From positions 3,100,001-3,164,000 of the forward strand of contig OZ242030.1 in assembly GCA_965205055.1 (NCBI GenBank): a DNA stretch of 64,000 nt. The letters are read 5' to 3'. Made by a program: the position numbers and the translations under genes. Under the pieces are notes generated by a model that searched no databases, was not told the DNA's origin, and saw nothing but the letters and a program-made list of their open reading frames with translations. The DNA comes from CBDBBY01 sp965205055 (lineage in GTDB: Bacteria > Pseudomonadota > Alphaproteobacteria > Rhodobacterales > Rhodobacteraceae). Shown piece by piece: positions 1 through 8,863 of the stretch (the stretch's first letter is position 1; the number at the start of each line of letters is the position of its first letter).

Positions 1-757
1 GTCTCTTGACCGTCGCGCAGCCACAATACCTGCTCTGCCACCTTCCGCGAATGGACCGGCCTCTTACCATGCGTTTCGGACTGCGTGATCTTGTTCATCG
101 GTGTTCTTCTCCGTCACCTCCCATCGCAACCGGGGCTTGGCAGAGGGCTTGCGGGTTTCAATTTTCGGCTGGATTTCAGTCGAACGCTACAGCAGTGCCG
201 AGGCTAGTCGGCGGGGATTTCAAGCGTGGTCGTGGCCGGGTCAGGCACTAGTATAGAGTATAGACGAATAGCCGTCAATGCCGGTACACGATCAGCACTT
301 TTACGGCGGGTCTCGTCGCCTCGGCAGGCGCGGTCCATCGCCAGAGACCCGGGCGCAGCGCGCCTCGCCGCTTGAACCCGCCAAGCCATCGCCTTCGGCC
401 CGGGCCAAGGCCGCGAGCAAAAGCACGCCGGGCGAAATGGCCGTTCACAGCTTCCGTACCCTGCTCGCCGGTCTCTCGACCGTCGTGCCGTACGACCTCT
501 CCATCGGCAACTCCGAAAGCTTCAAATTGACCGCGGCGCTGACGCCCGGACAAAAAGGCATTCGATCCCCTCGGCGTCAATCCGAGGAGCATGTTCTCAA
601 AAGCTGGCTGGCAGGACTCGCCGAATTGCTTTCCTGCCAAGGGAAGCTTGCCTTTCTGCGCCGTGAAGTTCAGGCTGGAATTCCGAGATTCAGTTGTTCA
701 AGGTGGACAAGGTTTTTCCGCTCGGCGGCAGATTTGGTGGTTGTCCCATGCGCATTT
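1..757. other. No supported gene; faint IS5 relic
   Basis: I see no convincing gene here; open frames overlap on both strands without recognisable domains. On the reverse strand near 300-345 a short stretch reads MDRACRGDETRR, which resembles the MDRAYEGDKTR motif of the IS5-family relic at 2.7-3.2 kb, so this may be the last trace of another IS5 transposase. The match is only about 12 residues and is weak evidence. Confidence 0.35.
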
Positions 758-850
758 CATGTCGGTTAATCCGCGAGATATAGGAAACTGTCTTCACAGT
801 TTGTCTCCATGGTAAAAATCATGTAGGTTAATCCGCGAATAATGCGGATT
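758..850. promoter_or_regulatory. Repeat-rich putative operator upstream of abiEi
   Basis: Directly upstream of the AbiEi start codon lie two near-identical 19-bp direct repeats (758-776 and 820-838, one mismatch, offset 62 bp; core GGTTAATCCGCGA). Between them is a perfect inverted repeat AAACTGT-CTTC-ACAGTTT (785-802). The second direct repeat also forms an inverted repeat AATCCGC/GCGGATT (830-836, 844-850) that ends 7 bp before the ATG. AbiEi antitoxins are known to autorepress by binding repeats in their own promoter, so this is the likely operator; that role is inferred. Confidence 0.6.
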
Positions 851-857
851 TAGCAAC

Positions 858-1685
858 ATGACTCGTGGAAATCGTGCATCTCTCGCTGACTATGTGACCG
901 AGCTTCAATCGAAGGGGCGGATCGTTTTCGATGCCGATGAGGCGGTTGTTGCCCTTGGCACCAACCGAGGAGCCTTCTTGGATGCCGCTCAGCGTCTTCA
1001 GAAGCGAGGAAGCCTGATCAGTCCGCGGAAAGGCTTCTATGTTGCTGTCCCCCCGCAATTTGCGTCCTGGGGCGCGCCGCCGCCGTCCTGGTATGTGGAC
1101 GCACTCATGACCCGAGAGCAGCAATCCTATTATGTCGGCCTGCTGAAAGCCGCCGAGCTGCATGGCGCGAGCCATCAGGCGGTTATGGAGTTCCAAGTCG
1201 TCACCGGAAAACGCATTTCCAAGATCCGCGCCGGACGCAGCCTCATCGTTTTCTACTATCGCAAGGAGATGGCTGGAATCATCGACGGGATCGACGATTT
1301 AAAGACTGACACCGGAAAGATGCGAATATCCTCTCTCGCATTGACTGCGCTTGACCTCATTCGTTACACAAAGGCGTCGGCTGGAATCGACAACGTCGCG
1401 ACCGTCCTCGCCGATCTAGGCTCAAAGATTGACGCCGATCAGCTCGCACTCCTGTCAACACAGTTCGAGAGATCGGTCGTCCAGCGTTTGGGCTACATTC
1501 TAGACATCCTCGACAGACGGAGCATAACTCAAAAAATGCGCAAAATGCTGTTCACGCGCGGAAAGCCGCCATGGGTCGAACTGGATAGGAGCGAGGCAAG
1601 AGACCCGCTCTTTGCACCGGTACCGATCGAACGCGACAACAGGTGGCATGTTGTCGTACGCCGGCTTCCGGAGGTCGATGAATGA
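858..1685 (+). CDS. abiEi: AbiEi-family antitoxin (type IV toxin-antitoxin)
   Basis: A 275-residue protein of the AbiEi antitoxin family, usual length for the longer branch. The N-terminal ~90 residues form the winged-helix DNA-binding part (pattern RLQKRGSLISPRKGFYVAVP, the typical 'gets a start-of-life wing then GxYV' signature). The remainder is the C-terminal AbiEi domain that counteracts the toxin. Known members repress their own promoter and neutralise the partner nucleotidyltransferase toxin without stable binding. The stop codon overlaps the toxin start (ATGA at 1682-1685), so the pair is translationally coupled. Repeats upstream fit autoregulation. Start chosen at the ATG next to these repeats. 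A second, shorter AbiE pair is found at 34.2-35.7 kb and is not closely similar. Confidence 0.85.
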   Translation: MTRGNRASLADYVTELQSKGRIVFDADEAVVALGTNRGAFLDAAQRLQKRGSLISPRKGFYVAVPPQFASWGAPPPSWYVDALMTREQQSYYVGLLKAAELHGASHQAVMEFQVVTGKRISKIRAGRSLIVFYYRKEMAGIIDGIDDLKTDTGKMRISSLALTALDLIRYTKASAGIDNVATVLADLGSKIDADQLALLSTQFERSVVQRLGYILDILDRRSITQKMRKMLFTRGKPPWVELDRSEARDPLFAPVPIERDNRWHVVVRRLPEVDE

Positions 1686-2533
1686 TCCCAAGCCAGAACA
1701 TTGTCGAATGGAGTCATATGGCCCCGTGGGCCGAACAAAGACAGGTCGAACAGTACCTGATCATTTCTCGGGCTCTCGTCGATATATTCTCCGACCCGTT
1801 TTTGACGAAGGAGCTGCGGTTCCGGGGAGGAACGGCTCTCAATAAACTGCACTTTCCGGAGCCGCTCCGCTATTCCGAGGATATTGATCTCGTACGCACC
1901 TCATCCGGCGGGATCGGTCCGATACTCGATCGATTGCGAGTGCTCCTAGAGCCTTGGCTCGGCCCCGCGCGCTTCGGTCAGAGCCATGTCGCGCCCAAGT
2001 TCCGCTTTCAGGTTCCGGCAGAGGACGGCAGCGAGCACCCCATCCGCCTCAAGCTGGAAATCAATACCCGCGAAATCCACGCCTACGATCAAATGGTGAC
2101 GGCACCGTTTGCCGTCGAAAATTCCTGGTTCACAGGCGCGGCAATGATCCCGACATTCTCAAATGAGGAGATGCTGGCAACAAAGTTTCGGGCGTTTTTG
2201 CAGAGGGACAAGGGTAGAGACCTTTACGATCTGAGCCGCGGCCTTGAGGTTTTCGCTGATCTCGATTGCGGTCGAGTGGTTGAACTGTTCGCGCAATACC
2301 TGGCCGACGGAGATGAACGAATATGCCGGGCGCAGGCGGAACAGCGCACGCTCGCGAAATTCGCGAAGGGGAATCTGTTGATGGGCATGCGCCCGTTGCT
2401 TTCGGCTGACGCGGCCCAGCAATTGACCGACGACGCGGCCGCGACCGCTACAAGAGCCGTTTTCGAAAAGCTCATTCATGAACTGCCCGGGGAGCCTTGG
2501 GCCAAGACGCGGGAAGCGAAGGTTGGGGTTTGA
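1682..2533 (+). CDS. abiEii: AbiEii/AbiGii-family nucleotidyltransferase toxin
   Basis: A 283-residue nucleotidyltransferase-like toxin. Residues ~45-75 carry the DNA polymerase beta-type core: FRGGTALNKLH followed by RYSEDIDLV, the GG..LN and SxDxD motifs of the AbiEii family. A second conserved block is ATKFRAFLQRDKGRDLYDL (~165-183), with the Lys and RDxYDL typical of these toxins. Family members transfer nucleotides to tRNA acceptor stems or other targets and block growth until neutralised by AbiEi; this confers abortive phage resistance in known cases. Key acidic and lysine residues are present, so the toxin looks intact. It overlaps the antitoxin gene by four bases. Confidence 0.87.
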   Translation: MIPSQNIVEWSHMAPWAEQRQVEQYLIISRALVDIFSDPFLTKELRFRGGTALNKLHFPEPLRYSEDIDLVRTSSGGIGPILDRLRVLLEPWLGPARFGQSHVAPKFRFQVPAEDGSEHPIRLKLEINTREIHAYDQMVTAPFAVENSWFTGAAMIPTFSNEEMLATKFRAFLQRDKGRDLYDLSRGLEVFADLDCGRVVELFAQYLADGDERICRAQAEQRTLAKFAKGNLLMGMRPLLSADAAQQLTDDAAATATRAVFEKLIHELPGEPWAKTREAKVGV

Positions 2534-2699
2534 CTGGTGAACGGCAGAAAGCTGTCATGAACCTGATGGAAGGGCAATGCGTCGAGAACCTCGCCGACCT
2601 CCTCTGCAACTTCCTGCCCGGCAGCGGCAATCCCCGGCTGCGATGAGCTGAATCAGGGCCTGTCAACACTAGGATTTTGCTTGGTTCTGTGCTTAAGCG

Positions 2700-3230
2700 C
2701 TTGCCAGAAATGAGATGAAAATCGAGCGGTGCACAGTCATGAAACAGATCGCGGCGAAACATTGCGCCGAACTCCGCCCTTGTCTGCCGGTTCCGCCGCT
2801 GGGCCAAAGCGGCGTTCTCGAGCGGCTGTTCGCCGCTCTATGGTCTCGGCAAGCAACCGCCAAGCAATGATTTTTTGCCTGTCCGGTGGGCAGGCCCACG
2901 ACGCGCCCGAAGGCCGCGTCCTGTTGGAATGCTGGGGCAGCCGGTCGCGAACACGCCTCCGGCGATGGACCGCGCCTACGAGGGCGACAAGACCCGCGGC
3001 ATCGTGGAGACCTTGGGCATGACGCCGGTCGTGCCGCCGAAGGCGAACCGGAAAATCGAACAGGACTGCGACCGCAAACCCTGCAAGCTTCAGAACGAGG
3101 TCGGGCGGCCGTTCCGAAGACTCAAGAGCTGCCGACGCATCCGCACGCGGTTCGACAAGCTCGACGCAATGTGTCCGAGCGTCGTGAATTTCGCTGTCGT
3201 TGTCGAAATGATATACGATTTAGCATAAAC
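2700..3230 (+). pseudogene. IS5-family transposase relic (C-terminal part)
   Basis: The frame from about 2938 to 3228 reads MDRAYEGDKTR, then GMTPVVPPKANR, then NEVGRPFRRLKSCRRIRTRFDKLD, which is the C-terminal third of an IS5-family DDE transposase (including the catalytic Glu helix region NEVxxxFRRLK). Upstream sequence back to ~2700 gives only scattered matches in changing frames (for example SGGQAHDAPEG near 2885), so the gene is frameshifted and N-terminally decayed. No clear terminal inverted repeats were found. Confidence 0.7.
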
Positions 3231-3239
3231 AAGCCCTAA

Positions 3240-3830
3240 TTTGAACAGTCTCACCCGCGAAGCGGCCGGTTCGGAGACATTCGCGGCATCGCCGAATTTC
3301 ATTTCTACAATTGCGGACAAGACAGTCGCCATTCTGAATGTGCATCCCCTGCGCCCGCACACCGGACTTCTTCGACGCCCCGATGCTGCGTGATAAAGCA
3401 ATTTCTGCTTCCGGGGAGCTGGGGCGCGGCTCTCGCGGCCCGTAAGCCGGAGCCGCAAGGCCCTGGTCCAAAGTTTGCAGATCGTCTTTCGGTCCATACC
3501 AGTCCGTCTGAATCGGCTATCGACAATCTGGAGCACTGCGTACTAATCCGGATCCGGCGACGCGGCTCGGACGGATTCGAACTGGCGATCGGCCTCTCCG
3601 TCCTCGCCTTCAATATCCAACGAACCGGGCCGGTTCTGCGCGAGAGGGAGCACAAGCGGAATCGGCGGCGGAGCCAGCACCGACGCACCGGAAATCCGGG
3701 AAGGACGCGGGAATGTCGTCCCCCGGAACCAGCTTCGCTGCCCTTCCAAAAATACACTTGAAGACCTTCCAAACCGATCCGGACAACTGATGGCCTGCCC
3801 TGAATCGACAGCTTCTCTGCCAGCCGCGAA
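3240..3830. other. Gene-poor spacer
   Basis: About 590 bases between the IS5 relic and the nucleotidyltransferase gene. Several overlapping frames of 60-200 codons exist on both strands, but none shows a recognisable domain, a good ribosome binding site or a protein-like composition (they are Arg- and Ser-rich). I read this as decayed sequence. Confidence 0.4.
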
Positions 3831-5390
3831 TTAGGCGGCTTCCGGTTCAATGTTGCTTGGCGATTTCGTTTCCGCACGCTCGCGCAGCAGTTTCGCCAGC
3901 GCTTCACGGAGCGCAGACTCGTCGGGATCCAGTTCTTTCCGGCTCTTCACCAGTTCCAAGGCTTCGGCCTCGACAAGTTTGCGGGGCGATGGTTCAAGAG
4001 AGAACCCAAGAGCGTTCAACGCTCGGTCGAAACCGGCAGATTTCAAGAGTTCCAATCCTGCACCTTCTCTCGCCACCGGAAAACTTGAGATGCTGTCGGC
4101 ACGGTTCAATATTGTCTCCGCATCATCGGCGATTGCGATCAGCTTGCCGTCAAGGCCGCATCCGACAACGTAAACGACAGGGTTTGCTACAGCGCGCTCT
4201 TCAAGCTCCAATTCTTCATAGAGGCTGTCGGCAAGCTTTTCGATTGATCGGGCGATCTCGTCGCCGAAGTTTGCTGCTGCAGAAGCCGATTCAGCGAGTG
4301 CCGGATTTGCTGCTGCAAATGGTCGTTCGTTCAAATCGAGACCCTGCAGCGTCTTGCGCAAGCGTCGAGCCGCCGCCAGCATTGAAGTCCAATGGCGAGG
4401 CGTCGCTTCTCTGGCCGTCTGCCGCAGTTCGCTTGGATCGGGGAGCTTTTTGACTTCCAGGACCGCAAACGACGCTGTTGCGACGAGTCGATTTGCAGCA
4501 CGTTCAACCGCATCGGCATTGAGCAACCGCTCGGGGTAATCACGCACCAGTTCTTTATCCCCGCGCACCTTCATGCTGCGGAGCAATTTCCGGCACTGCG
4601 TGCTGCATTCAGAGTTCCAAAAGATGCCGCAAGGCCCGCTGTCATCTTCCAAAATGCAGTCAAGCATCTCCTCGGTCTGGCCAAGTTGATGCCGTTTCAG
4701 AATTGTATACGCTTTGGAGGACGCGAGTCTGGCAAACGCGATTATGGAAAAATTTTCCGCCGCATCTGAAGAGTCCCTTATGAACATCGCAAAGTCGCAA
4801 GCGTCTTGTCCTTTGCGGGCATAATCGATGCCCGCCACAATATTTTCGACCGCCGAAACGATGCGTCTCAAGGCTCCGCACCGATAGAAGCCGTATTCGT
4901 CAGGCTTCAAAACGGGGTCGCGCTCTGTTTCCGGCCATGTGCAATGCCCGGCAATCAAGCGGCCCTCGCGCGCGATTGGAGCCGCGATGCTGCCGATGGC
5001 GTCCGCGTCGCTGTGAAAACGGGCTTGCGAAATCCCTTGCGCTTGAACGTCGATTTCCGAACGCTCTCGCAATTCGCGGAAGATGCGAATGACGGAGTCA
5101 GGCAGTGATCTTTCCTCTCTGGTGATGAAGGCAAGGTCCCAGTCGCTGTCGGCGCGGTGGTCTCCGCGCGCCCGCGAACCATAGAGTACCGCCGCGCTTG
5201 CGTTCGGCCACAGAACCAGCGCATTCTTGCAGGCATCCTCGACTTCTTTGTAGGCCGGATCGGAAACGAGAGCATCTGCATTCGATTCAAAACGGCCCAA
5301 TGCCCACAATCGACGCCTTGAAGAATTTTTGGCCGATCGGGCAGCACCTGAAGCCGAGGTCCGCCCGAGTTCGGCCTTGGCTGGGCTCAT
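3831..5390 (-). CDS. Large nucleotidyltransferase-domain (MNT-type) protein
   Basis: A 519-residue protein with a minimal nucleotidyltransferase (polymerase beta-like) fold near the N-terminus: GSRARGDHRADSDWD at residues 71-85 has the GSxxRG and DSDxD active-site motifs, and DVQAQ follows about 40 residues later as a possible third acidic strand. The rest (~150-519) is helical with no family I can name; an R-x5-H stretch (REATPRH) around residue 330 could be a HEPN-like RNase motif, which would make this a fused MNT-HEPN protein, but that is speculative. It is much longer than usual MNT antitoxins (~100-150 residues). It stands alone; an ISKra4-derived MITE lies 91 bp upstream and could supply or disturb the promoter. 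Confidence 0.65.
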   Translation of the reverse strand: MSPAKAELGRTSASGAARSAKNSSRRRLWALGRFESNADALVSDPAYKEVEDACKNALVLWPNASAAVLYGSRARGDHRADSDWDLAFITREERSLPDSVIRIFRELRERSEIDVQAQGISQARFHSDADAIGSIAAPIAREGRLIAGHCTWPETERDPVLKPDEYGFYRCGALRRIVSAVENIVAGIDYARKGQDACDFAMFIRDSSDAAENFSIIAFARLASSKAYTILKRHQLGQTEEMLDCILEDDSGPCGIFWNSECSTQCRKLLRSMKVRGDKELVRDYPERLLNADAVERAANRLVATASFAVLEVKKLPDPSELRQTAREATPRHWTSMLAAARRLRKTLQGLDLNERPFAAANPALAESASAAANFGDEIARSIEKLADSLYEELELEERAVANPVVYVVGCGLDGKLIAIADDAETILNRADSISSFPVAREGAGLELLKSAGFDRALNALGFSLEPSPRKLVEAEALELVKSRKELDPDESALREALAKLLRERAETKSPSNIEPEAA

Positions 5391-5481
5391 CGAATTATTC
5401 CTTGGGTTTCTTGAACCGAGTTTATCTGATTCTGCGTTTGAATCAAAAAACAGCTCGCCGCGCCAACAGCACTTTCTTCAA

Positions 5482-5653
5482 GGGTGCACCCTATTGCTTT
5501 TGGTCGAGCGGCCGCGATCCGACTAGCGCTCCAATCGAGGAGGTCGGGCCAACGCAAGTTTGCGTAGCAGCATCTGATGGCGAGCGTAACGGCGGCCCGA
5601 TTTCGGCTTGCCGTATCTCGCCCTGCTCCACCCAGCGAAAATGGAATGCACCC
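5482..5653 (-). mobile_element. ISKra4-derived MITE-like element (copy a)
   Basis: About 172 bp bounded by inverted ends: GGGTGCACCCTATT on the left and the complement of GGGTGCATTCCATTTT on the right. The left part encodes, on the reverse strand, NLRWPDLLDW, matching the C-terminal NNRWPDFLDW of the full ISKra4-family transposase at 8.9-10.4 kb. It therefore looks like an internally deleted derivative that kept the transposase 3' end. No target duplication is obvious. Confidence 0.65.
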
Positions 5654-5916
5654 CTTATTCAAGCTTGAACCCGCATGAGCATCGCCGGCCAGCGCGCCTG
5701 CTTCGTGATCAAAATTGCCGATGAATTCACAGTTGCGGACGCTGATCGACAGGCCAAATCGGCCGAATGCTCAGTTTGAGCCCAAGCCAAATTCAGCGGC
5801 GATAACGCTTCAACCCCACAGCGGCCGAGGCGCATTCCGGCTTCAACAGTTTGTTGATTTTATTGGGAGAAAATTTCAAGAGCTTGAATTCATCAAGTTT
5901 TCGACCGCTGACGGCT

Positions 5917-6241
5917 TTATTGTTTTCGGTCCGCAGTGCGGCGCAACCTGGCTGGAAGATCGCTGCGGAAATGCAAGACATCAACGATGATCACTTCGTC
6001 CTTTCATTTCATGAACTCCACAAATGCTGTCCCGCGCGAGTGAAGAACACATCTTTGTCGACCCCACCGACCAACGCCGCGCAGCTTTGGCGGCGGGCGA
6101 TGCCGCCAGCAATTCGTTCGCAGCATTGATTTCGGTCTTTTTCGCGGGCATCCGCTTGCCGTGGGCTGAAATCCGGAATATCCACTCAGCAATATCTGCC
6201 GGTTGCTCTTCCGCCTGTTTTGCAAGGCGGATGGATTTCAA
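5917..6241 (-). pseudogene. parE: Broken ParE-family toxin gene
   Basis: The reverse strand starts in frame with MKSIRLAKQAEEQPADIAEW, a typical ParE N-terminus, overlapping the ParD stop by 4 bp. The homology then moves to another frame (GRQRCVLHSRGTAFVEFMK), hits a stop codon, and continues after it as KDEVIIVDVLHFRSDLPARL, the canonical ParE C-terminus, ending at 5917. At least one frameshift plus one nonsense codon disrupt the gene, so no functional toxin is expected. Full-length ParE is ~95-100 residues, matching the reconstructed span. Confidence 0.8.
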
Positions 6242-6492
6242 GCTGGTCTTGTCTTGGCGAAAGCGCGCCGGATGGCATCGGATCCCGTTCCCTCAGCGAG
6301 TTCACCATCCATTGCCTGCTTCACGCCCTTGGCCAAACGCTGCGACAACGCCGTCAACTCAGCTTCCTCGCGCTCCAGCAAGCGCAGTCCTGCGCGAATG
6401 GCTTCGCTCACATTCCGGTATCGCCCCGAGGCCACCAAACCGACGACCAAATTTTCCTGATGTTCGGTCAAAACGACATTTCTGGTGGGCAT
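6238..6492 (-). CDS. parD: ParD-family antitoxin
   Basis: An 84-residue ribbon-helix-helix antitoxin. The N-terminus (RNVVLTEHQENLVVGLVASGRYRN) and VSEAIRAGLRLLEREE give the classic ParD DNA-binding fold; the acidic C-terminal tail (LAEGTGSDAIRRAFAKTR) is the part that wraps the ParE toxin. A GGAG Shine-Dalgarno sits six bases before the ATG. Its partner toxin directly downstream is a pseudogene, so this is an antitoxin left without a toxin. In such a state it could still repress its promoter or protect against related ParE proteins. Confidence 0.88.
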   Translation of the reverse strand: MPTRNVVLTEHQENLVVGLVASGRYRNVSEAIRAGLRLLEREEAELTALSQRLAKGVKQAMDGELAEGTGSDAIRRAFAKTRPA

Positions 6493-6561
6493 GCTTCACT
6501 CCAACTGTTCGCTGGCGAAATATGCCATGGGATTGATCCTGTCCACGTTGAGGTTGGACAA

Positions 6562-6732
6562 GGGTGCATCCCATTTTCTTGGGTTAAGAATAGCAAGGAG
6601 CTGCCAGTCGGAACCGGATGCCAATGCTTTTCTTGCCGCCGAACGTTGACTCGAAAACAATTGTTGGGCCGACTTCCCTGATTGGACGGTTTGTCGCGTC
6701 GGTGCCTGACCAAAAAATGATGGGATGCACCC
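6562..6732 (+). mobile_element. ISKra4-derived MITE-like element (copy b)
   Basis: A 171-bp element bounded by GGGTGCATCCCATTTT on the left and its near-complement TGATGGGATGCACCC on the right. It is inverted relative to copy a: the block resembling the transposase 3' end (complement of CCAATCAGGGAAGTCGG, compare CCAATCGAGGAAGTCGG in the full element) lies at the right. It separates the ParDE and VapBC remnants. Confidence 0.68.
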
Positions 6733-6833
6733 AACCTCAGCGTGAACGAAAGCGCGAAATTCAATTGACACTGCCATTTGCGATAAAGCCAAGTATATAT
6801 GCGAATTGCGTAAGCAGCGCGTGAGGTCATGCC

Positions 6834-7091
6834 ATGCCCCAGCATCAAGATACCGGTCGTGAAGCGAGACTGTTTCGAGATAACAATCGCCAAACGCTAC
6901 GCATCCCGGCTGACTATGAAATGCCCGGAGACCGCGTGATGATCCGCAGGGATGGTGAACGGCTGATCATTGAGCCGGTTCGAACGAAGAACCTGCTCGA
7001 AGTTCTGGCGGATTTGCATCCTTTAGGTCCGGAGGATGAATTTCCAGATATCGATGGAGGCCTTCCGCCTGCCGAGAATGTCGAGTTGTGA
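6834..7091 (+). CDS. vapB: VapB-family AbrB-type antitoxin
   Basis: An 85-residue antitoxin with an AbrB/SpoVT swapped-hairpin domain: NRQTLRIPADYEMPGDRVMIRRDGERLIIEP is the usual 'QxVxIPxxxxxxGdxvxirrxGdrLiiEP' pattern. The C-terminal tail (VLADLHPLGPEDEFPDID) is the usual toxin-wrapping segment. GAGG lies upstream of the ATG. It overlaps the VapC start as GTGA (7088-7091). The toxin downstream is truncated, so again only the antitoxin half is intact. Confidence 0.85.
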   Translation: MPQHQDTGREARLFRDNNRQTLRIPADYEMPGDRVMIRRDGERLIIEPVRTKNLLEVLADLHPLGPEDEFPDIDGGLPPAENVEL

Positions 7092-7300
7092 CGATATTGT
7101 ATGTCCTCGACACCAACATCATTTCGGCGCTCACTCGCAATCCCCGAGGTTCTGTAGCAAAGCGCATTGCGAAGGTTGGGGCGGATGCAATCGGCGTCGG
7201 TGTCGTTACAGCGGACGAGCCGCGCTACGGTTGCGCAAATAGAAATCTCGAAAACGGATTGCGCAGATTGAATGTCTGAGTTCGCCCATTGATGTGACTC
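7088..7300 (+). pseudogene. vapC: Truncated VapC-family PIN toxin
   Basis: Begins at a GTG with TILYVLDTNIISALTRNP, the first PIN-domain strand with the catalytic Asp, and continues through VVTADEPRYGCA (the position of the conserved Glu). The frame then shifts; the next frame carries SRKRIAQIECLSSPID, still VapC-like, and homology ends around 7300, where an ISAs1-family fragment begins. The C-terminal half with the remaining acidic residues is missing. Intact VapC proteins are ~130-140 residues. Confidence 0.8.
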
Positions 7301-7359
7301 CTCCGCGGCGCCCGGCCACCGATGGGCGTCCTGAAGCGGCCGAGGTCGTGACAGACCGT

Positions 7360-7460
7360 CGCGGCGACGACCGCGCCCTGACGTCCAGCATCTCGAGAAA
7401 GTCGTGGCGCATCGCGTTGCCCTTGCGGGGATCCTCAACTCCTTTGAATATTTGACGCAA
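7360..7460 (-). pseudogene. ISAs1-family transposase N-terminal fragment
   Basis: The reverse strand reads MRQIFKGVEDPRKGN followed by HDFLEML, matching the conserved start of ISAs1-family transposases (DPRxGNxxRHDLLEIL). Similarity stops after about 30 residues. It lies exactly where VapC is lost, so this element probably caused the truncation. Confidence 0.6.
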
Positions 7461-8237
7461 ATGGCTTATTGCTTTGAGTCCGCAGCCACAAGATATTGAT
7501 TCTCGCCGAAGCAGGACTTTCGGCTCGAAAATTCGGTTGGAATTGACCGGAATTCAACCGTTTCGCCCGGATTTCGGCGCAAATTGGAAGAATCCGCCGC
7601 CCCGCGTCAAGGCGTAGCCGCATCAATCGGTGAACTCAGACGGCACCGAGCGCACAAAATGTAGACTCTGCGGACTTAAGTAAACAAGCCATTGACGCAA
7701 TTTTTCCATTGCCTACCTCTTCGCTCTGCCCGGAGCGGCTGGTACCGTCTCTTTCCGAGAGTGACATTATGCAAAGGAAGATCAAATGCAATTACGCTGC
7801 AATTTCCAAAACTTGTTGTCAGCATGAAGGCCGTGCTCCGCAGGTTTCCGACAACTGGACCGTTTCCGACAACCTCGCCCATAAAGTCGGTTTATCTCAT
7901 AGTACTGCAATGGTTCCGCAGCCGGACCGAACACGCCTTTCCACAGTTCGGAGGTTTTATCAAAAGGGATTTATACAACCCAGACGGAAGTTCGCCATAC
8001 TTCCAAGGTTCGCATTTCTTGAGAGAGCTAATCCAGGCTGGACAATTTTCTTGATCGCTTCGTCGAGCCGGGTGTGAGTGTTCAGCAAACGAATTACCTT
8101 TTAATCCAAGGGTATCAATGCACGGTGCGGCGGAACGATTGCATATATTTGGTATGTATGGGGTAGTTCAAATCGCACATTGACGGGCGGGCCTACGCTA
8201 GACCCAGCCGAGACGTAAGGCGATTCATACAGTTAGC
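7461..8237. other. Gene-poor spacer
   Basis: About 780 bases without a convincing gene. Two overlapping forward frames of ~120 codons (7692-8077) have no recognisable motif or ribosome site and compete with each other. I found no repeat or RNA feature here. Confidence 0.4.
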
Positions 8238-8549
8238 CTATGCGGACTCAATTGATCGCCGACCATATTCTGTGATTTTCAGACCTCTATTCCATTGATC
8301 ATATTCGACAAGGCCCATGCTAACTATCCCGCTAGGTTGATCTCGGTGCGATATTAGGTTGCGCACCTTTTGAGAAAACTTAGTATCAGATCGGTTGGCC
8401 AAAATTTCCGCATCTTCACCAATTGGCTGGAATTTACCTTCCAAGTGGCTAATGATATCGCTGGTTTGTGCAAAACCGCCGGGTTGAGTAACCAAATATT
8501 CAAGTAAAGGTTGAACAAGATCAGATTCCGAAATACGATTTGCTTGCAC
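8238..8549 (-). CDS. Small winged-helix-like protein, Mrr-N resemblance
   Basis: A 103-residue protein with composition and codon use more AT-rich than its neighbours. The pattern (SESDLVQPLLEYLV ... FSQKVRNLISHRD ... YDQWNRGLKITEYGRRSIE) resembles the N-terminal winged-helix of Mrr-type restriction proteins and similar modules found beside HNH or restriction nucleases. Start is a GTG with GAAAGGAAC about seven bases upstream. No nuclease domain follows; the protein is either a stand-alone regulator or the surviving N-terminus of a longer gene. Function unknown. Confidence 0.5.
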   Translation of the reverse strand: MQANRISESDLVQPLLEYLVTQPGGFAQTSDIISHLEGKFQPIGEDAEILANRSDTKFSQKVRNLISHRDQPSGIVSMGLVEYDQWNRGLKITEYGRRSIESA

Positions 8550-8863
8550 GTTCGTTCCTTTCGAAATTTGTAGGCCAATCTAGGCAACGTGGATGCTAAA
8601 CATCAGTGCAGTTACTTTGGCATTGGGATATTTTCGATTCCCATGAATTAAGTGCGCGGGTCATTTTTTTGTAAACCTTTTTCAGTTGTTTGCGTGTGGG
8701 TGCCCTTCTGCTATGCGGATTCTTTTTCTGCTCAATTCCAAGCGCCGGTTCAAGCACTTTCATTTGTCCGGTCTGTTCAATGCTGGTTCTGCTATCACGC
8801 ATAGAGATACTCGGACCAGATACACGTCGTGAAGTCAAGCGTCTTTTCAGTGCTCTGGGACCA

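Noticed and set aside
7692..8077. Two overlapping forward ORFs of ~120 codons
   Set aside because: They compete for the same DNA, have no ribosome site or recognisable motif, and sit in decayed sequence.
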